Shown here piece after piece: positions 5,179 through 7,912 of a stretch of DNA of 7,912 nucleotides. This stretch comes from Bacillota bacterium. GTDB taxonomy: Bacteria > Bacillota > Clostridia > Oscillospirales > Ruminococcaceae. Position 1 is the first letter of the stretch. Each line of letters starts with the position of its first letter. The position numbers and the translations under genes were made by a program. The notes under the pieces are model-generated. The model made no database searches. It had not been told where the DNA came from and saw nothing but the letters and a program-made list of their open reading frames with translations. Location: assembly GCA_023457175.1 (NCBI GenBank), contig JAEWMM010000291.1:1-7912 (forward strand), written 5' to 3'.

Positions 5179-5402
5179 TTGCACACGCCCCCTATCACCA
5201 TAAACGGGAGATCCAGTTCAGGGAAAACGGTGCCGCGCTGCAAGCCCACTGCGGGATCATACGTTTGTGACCATCCTTGCATCGGGACATATGCCATTGC
5301 CAACGGCAGTGTGACCGGCGTGGGCATGTCAGTCTGTGCCATAGCAGGCAAGACCATATGCGACGGATAACACATAGCCGCCTGTTGCTGACGAAAATCC
5401 AA
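5175..5402 (-). CDS. cotJA: CotJA, spore coat-associated protein
   Basis: The 75-residue product carries the CotJA signature in its second half: AYVPMQGWSQTYDPAVGLQRGTVFPELDLPF. The Gly-Thr-x-Phe-Pro-Glu-Leu-x-x-Pro-Phe block is the family hallmark. The N-terminal half is Met/Gln/Pro-rich. The start is TTG at 5402, because AAGGAG (5411-5416 on the complement) is 8 nt upstream; the longer frame from TTG 5420 would contain that ribosome site inside the gene. The first in-frame ATG (near 5375) has no ribosome site. It is the first gene of cotJA-cotJB-cotJC, with a 4-nt overlap into cotJB. Confidence 0.88.
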   Translation of the reverse strand: MDFRQQQAAMCYPSHMVLPAMAQTDMPTPVTLPLAMAYVPMQGWSQTYDPAVGLQRGTVFPELDLPFMVIGGVCK

Positions 5403-5410
5403 AGCAAAAA

Positions 5411-5416
5411 CTCCTT
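5411..5416 (-). promoter_or_regulatory. Ribosome binding site that fixes the TTG start of cotJA
   Basis: The complement reads AAGGAG, followed after 8 nt (tttttgct) by TTG at 5402. This spacing supports the TTG start and rules out the TTG at 5420, which lies upstream of the site. Confidence 0.75.
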
Positions 5417-5434
5417 TCAAGATAATCTTACTCC

Positions 5435-5465
5435 ATCCTATGAATCACCCTGTATCAGGGGTGAC
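5435..5465 (-). promoter_or_regulatory. Candidate SigE-like promoter of the cotJ operon
   Basis: On the complement, GTCACCCC (5465-5458) is followed after 15 nt by CATAGGAT (5442-5435). Compared with the SigmaE pattern (GTCATATT and CATACAAT) the -10 matches 6 of 8 bases and the -35 about 4 of 8. Transcription would start near 5428, giving a leader of about 26 nt with the ribosome site. CotJ genes in Bacillus subtilis are SigmaE-dependent, which fits. The match is weak. An inverted repeat, GAATCACCC-tgtatcag-GGGTGACTC (5442-5467), overlaps it. Confidence 0.35.
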
Positions 5466-5515
5466 TCGAAACCCCACGCAAGGCGCAATATAATTGCTTT
5501 CTTTTTCGCGCCTTA

Positions 5516-5544
5516 TTGCATTTTTTTTCAAAATAACGCATAAT
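5516..5544 (+). promoter_or_regulatory. Candidate SigmaA promoter of the flavin reductase gene
   Basis: TTGCAT (5516-5521) and CATAAT (5539-5544) are 17 nt apart with a T-rich spacer. The same TTGCAT -35 occurs before the secreted-protein gene. It would give a leader of about 130 nt to the ATG at 5684. The region diverges from the cotJ promoter candidate on the other strand. Confidence 0.45.
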
Positions 5545-5683
5545 AGAAAAAAATGAAATTCATGACGCCCTTTTAACAATCGTTTGCCCGGCGATGACAT
5601 CAAACGCTTTAAAATCGCCCTGCCTGACGGATTTTTAATTTTTGCGGCTAAAACGCCGCTGCCAAAAGGAGCCTTTTTAGCCA

Positions 5684-6298
5684 ATGTCAAAACAAATCTG
5701 GAAGGGCAGCACCCTGCTGGCGCCTATGCCCGCGGCGCTTATCACCTGCGGAACGCTGGATGCACCCAATATTTTTACAGTGGCATGGACGGGTATCGTG
5801 AATACCCAGCCGCCCAAGACCTATATTTCGGTTCGGCCGGAGCGGTTTTCTTATCCGCTGATCCGCCAGTCCGGCGAATTTGTGATTAATCTTACCACCC
5901 GTCCGCTCTTGCGCGCCGTGGATTTTTGCGGAGTGCGCTCCGGACGGGACACCGATAAATTTTCCGTGTGCGGCCTGACGGCCGAGGCAGCCTCCCAACT
6001 GAGCTGTCCCATGCTGGCCGAAAGCCCGCTTTCGCTGGAATGCCGTGTCACCGATGTGCTGGAGCTGGGGTCGCACCACATGATGCTGGCCGATATTGTC
6101 GCGGTCAACGCCGACGAAGCGCTGATTGCCGAAAACGGCAAGCTGCAGCTAAACCACGCCGATCTCATTGCATTTGCGCACGGGGCATATTATGAGCTGG
6201 GTCGGCAGCTCGGCACGTTTGGCTACAGTGTGGCCAAGAAGGCCGCCGCCAAAAAAGGCCGGCCGGCCAAGGGCGGCCATGCCGGACGTAAGTCTTAA
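5684..6298 (+). CDS. Flavin reductase-like FMN-binding protein with basic C-terminal tail
   Basis: This 204-residue protein is of the flavin reductase-like, FMN-binding split-barrel family (flavoredoxin and related). Such proteins bind FMN and either reduce flavins with NAD(P)H or carry electrons. Family features are visible in order: LLAPMPAALITCG near 11-23, FTVAWTGIVNTQPPKTYISVRPERFSYPLI (31-60), the GEFVINL segment (64-70), DFCGVRSGRDTDKF (80-93), and SPLSLECRVTDVLELGSHHMMLADI (114-138) with the paired histidines. The last 21 residues are Lys/Ala/Gly-rich (8 basic), including KKGRPAK, and are not part of the family fold. AAGGAG (5666-5671) lies 12 nt before the ATG, rather long but the only good site. 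It appears monocistronic, with no obvious redox partner beside it. Confidence 0.88.
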   Translation: MSKQIWKGSTLLAPMPAALITCGTLDAPNIFTVAWTGIVNTQPPKTYISVRPERFSYPLIRQSGEFVINLTTRPLLRAVDFCGVRSGRDTDKFSVCGLTAEAASQLSCPMLAESPLSLECRVTDVLELGSHHMMLADIVAVNADEALIAENGKLQLNHADLIAFAHGAYYELGRQLGTFGYSVAKKAAAKKGRPAKGGHAGRKS

Positions 6299-6612
6299 AA
6301 ATAAAACCCGATTAAAATGTATAAGCCCGCGCGGTCCGTTTTGCCTCTGGCGTTGTTATCTCCCTGCCGGACATCGGCTCTGCTGCGCCCGCCTTGCCGC
6401 ATTCAACAGCACGTTATTGCGTTTTTAATCGGCGTTTATAGTCAACAATTTGGAAACAGCAACAGGATTGGCCCGGATATGTTGCCGCTTACCTAAGGAC
6501 GACAATTTGGCAAGACGCAAAACAGGCTGCCAAAACAACTCTATCTTTAAGTTGCTGGACCTGATAGTATAAGAGAGGATCGACCCGTTCCTATATCGGG
6601 CCGTACACCGCT
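6299..6612. other. Intergenic region between flavin reductase and rlmA, no supported gene
   Basis: It holds a 10-bp inverted repeat, CCGATTAAAA (6308-6317) and TTTTAATCGG (6423-6432), with arms 105 nt apart, and a hairpin TTTGGCA (6506-6512) with TGCCAAA (6528-6534). Neither makes a compact GC stem followed by a T-run, so I see no clear terminator for the upstream gene. TATAAG at 6568-6573 could be a -10 for rlmA but no good -35 is 16-18 nt before it. No open frame with a ribosome site is present. Confidence 0.5.
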
Positions 6613-7449
6613 ATGACAGATTCCATCTTTTGCTGTCCCATCTGCAAAGCGCCGCTGCAAGATACCGGCTTGGCGCTGAAATGCGGCGGCAATCACAGCT
6701 TTGACAAGGCGACCCAGGGATATGTTCATCTGCTGCCGCCCAATAAAATGCATGCAAAGCTGCCGGGCGACAGCCACGAAATGGTAGCGGCCCGACGCAG
6801 GTTTTTAGAGGCAGGCTTTTACCAACCGTTTCGCGACCGCATCTGCGCGTTGATATCGGACGAACTGCGCGGCAGCACATCTCCCCTGCTGATTGACGCG
6901 GGCTGCGGAGAGGGCTATTATACCGATGCCGTCCGCCGCGCGGCCAAAACCGTATGCAGCCCTCCCGTAATCTGCGGGTTTGATATTTCTAAGCTGGCGG
7001 TCAGGGCTGCGGCCGGGCGCAGCCGGGAATTGCAGCTGGCGGTGGCAAGCTGCTTTGATATTCCGGTTCGGGACGCCTGCGCCGATGTGCTGCTGAGCGT
7101 TTTTTCACCGATTGTTCCAGTTGAGTTTGCCCGCGTGCTCAAACCGGGTGGCATGCTGCTGCTGGCAGTGGCGGGCGAGCGCCATTTGCTTGGCCTAAAG
7201 CAGCTGCTCTACGATACGCCTTATTTAAACGCCTGTAAGGAAACAGCTTATTCGGGATTTTCTTTTGAAAGCCGTATTCCGGTGCGTACGCACGCCGTGC
7301 TGACCGATGGGGGGTTGATTTTTGACCTGTTTACCATGACCCCCTACTACTGGAAAACCCCCGTCGAAGGCAGCCGCCGCCTACAGCAAGCCACCCGGCT
7401 GGAGACCGAGCTGGGCTTTGATCTGCTTATCTATCGCCGTCAGGAGTGA
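6613..7449 (+). CDS. 23S rRNA (guanine-N1) methyltransferase, RlmA family
   Basis: The 278-residue enzyme has the two-part RlmA layout. The N-terminal zinc module has C8-x-x-C11 and C24-x3-H28, then SFDKATQGYVHLLP and the family segment GDSHEMVAARRRFLEAGFY (52-70). The SAM-dependent Rossmann domain follows: motif I IDAGCGEGYYTDA (94-106), D124 at the end of strand 2 (GFDISK), and LKPGG (176-180). RlmA proteins methylate N1 of a guanosine in hairpin 35 of 23S rRNA (G745 in Escherichia coli; G748 for the TlrB/RlmAII type, linked to macrolide response); which base is used here is not readable. No strong Shine-Dalgarno precedes ATG 6613; GAGAGG is about 34 nt away. It is followed closely by the metallophosphoesterase gene, whose ribosome site overlaps this stop codon region. 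Confidence 0.92.
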   Translation: MTDSIFCCPICKAPLQDTGLALKCGGNHSFDKATQGYVHLLPPNKMHAKLPGDSHEMVAARRRFLEAGFYQPFRDRICALISDELRGSTSPLLIDAGCGEGYYTDAVRRAAKTVCSPPVICGFDISKLAVRAAAGRSRELQLAVASCFDIPVRDACADVLLSVFSPIVPVEFARVLKPGGMLLLAVAGERHLLGLKQLLYDTPYLNACKETAYSGFSFESRIPVRTHAVLTDGGLIFDLFTMTPYYWKTPVEGSRRLQQATRLETELGFDLLIYRRQE

Positions 7450-7457
7450 GAGACGCC

Positions 7458-7912
7458 ATGAAGCATCTGATAACCGGTGCGGTTTCGCTTTGTGCCGCAG
7501 GTATCGCCTATAGCTATTACCAGAACAACGCGCTGCAAGTGACCCGCCACACAATAAAGGCCGGTTTGGCAAAGCCGATTAAGCTGGCCTGTCTGGCGGA
7601 TCTGCACGGCAAGCAGTTTGGCAGCGGCAACAGCCGCTTAATAGCGCGGGTGCGCGCGTTGACGCCGGATATAATTGTTCTGCCGGGCGATACGCTCAGC
7701 GCCGACTGCCACAACCTTGCGCCAACGGTTGAAACGCTGCGGACGCTTCAACGCATTGCCCCCTGCTTTCTCATCGCAGGGAACCATGAGCACCGCTCAG
7801 GGCGCTGGCCTGAGATTGCCGCAAGATTTCGCGGCGCCGGGGTAACGGTTCTTGAAAACACGCGTTTCGACGGCTATATTCATGGGGTTCCCGTGCATAT
7901 ACTGGGGTTGGA
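7458..7912 (+). CDS. Metallophosphoesterase, membrane-anchored, YkuE-like (3' end outside window)
   Basis: The first 151 codons are visible and the frame is open to the window edge. A short hydrophobic N-terminal segment (about residues 4-21) looks like a membrane anchor or signal sequence. The calcineurin-like phosphoesterase motifs follow: D48-L-H50 (DxH), PGD with D78, and GNHEH (108-112). These bind two metal ions. The domain order and the anchor resemble YkuE-type phosphodiesterases acting at the membrane; the substrate is unknown. AGGAG (7442-7446) lies 11 nt before the ATG and abuts the rlmA stop, with an 8-nt gap between the genes, so the two are probably cotranscribed and coupled. 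The remaining metal-binding histidines (GH, GHxH) would be past the window end. Confidence 0.9.
   Translation, partial: MKHLITGAVSLCAAGIAYSYYQNNALQVTRHTIKAGLAKPIKLACLADLHGKQFGSGNSRLIARVRALTPDIIVLPGDTLSADCHNLAPTVETLRTLQRIAPCFLIAGNHEHRSGRWPEIAARFRGAGVTVLENTRFDGYIHGVPVHILGL

Noticed and set aside
5445..5690. Minus-strand 81-residue frame in the cotJA/flavin reductase intergenic region
   Set aside because: It covers the candidate promoters and leader of the flavin reductase, has no good ribosome site for the minus strand, and shows no recognisable motif.

Overview
The window looks like chromosomal DNA from an anaerobic, endospore-forming member of the Clostridia, plausibly a gut Oscillospiraceae-type bacterium. 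The evidence is a complete cotJA-cotJB-cotJC spore-coat operon, strong Shine-Dalgarno sites (AGGAGG-like), a typical Clostridia secreted-protein signal peptide, and short intergenic hairpin-rich repeats. The genus assignment is inference; no rRNA or other marker is present.

Layout. (1) 1-26 is one end of a dispersed repeat that is cut off by the window edge. (2) 139-753 (+) encodes a histidine phosphatase; its stop codon lies inside a 55-nt near-perfect hairpin (743-797). (3) 798-1323 has no gene I can support, but holds a C-rich imperfect direct repeat. (4) A good vegetative promoter at 1324-1352 and a leader of about 150 nt precede 1512-2621 (+). That gene encodes a secreted, cysteine-free acidic protein with strikingly biased codons and a C-terminal NPGTG motif, and a strong intrinsic terminator (2661-2693) follows it. 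(5) 2882-3547 (+) is a HAD phosphatase/beta-phosphoglucomutase-like enzyme. (6) 3548-3982 is non-coding and dense in structure: a perfect 25-bp hairpin with no U-tract (3610-3663), then a roughly 220-nt multi-hairpin repeat (3696-3916) that includes an inverted copy of window bases 1-26, then a terminator probably shared by both strands (3931-3970). (7) 3983-5402 (-) is cotJA-cotJB-cotJC with tight coupling; CotJB has an unusual N-terminal low-complexity extension of about 110 residues. (8) 5403-5683 carries divergent promoter candidates. (9) 5684-6298 (+) is a flavin reductase-like FMN protein with a basic Lys/Ala-rich tail. (10) 6613-7449 (+) is an RlmA-family 23S rRNA guanine-N1 methyltransferase, followed 8 nt later by a metallophosphoesterase (7458 to beyond the window end), forming a likely two-gene operon.

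How they work together. The only clear multi-gene system is the CotJ operon, which builds part of the spore coat and includes a Mn-catalase-like protein. The other genes look like independent housekeeping or metabolic units. I see no transposase, CRISPR array or defence system. The most unusual content is the set of structured intergenic repeats, the CotJB extension, and the highly expressed secreted protein of unknown function.
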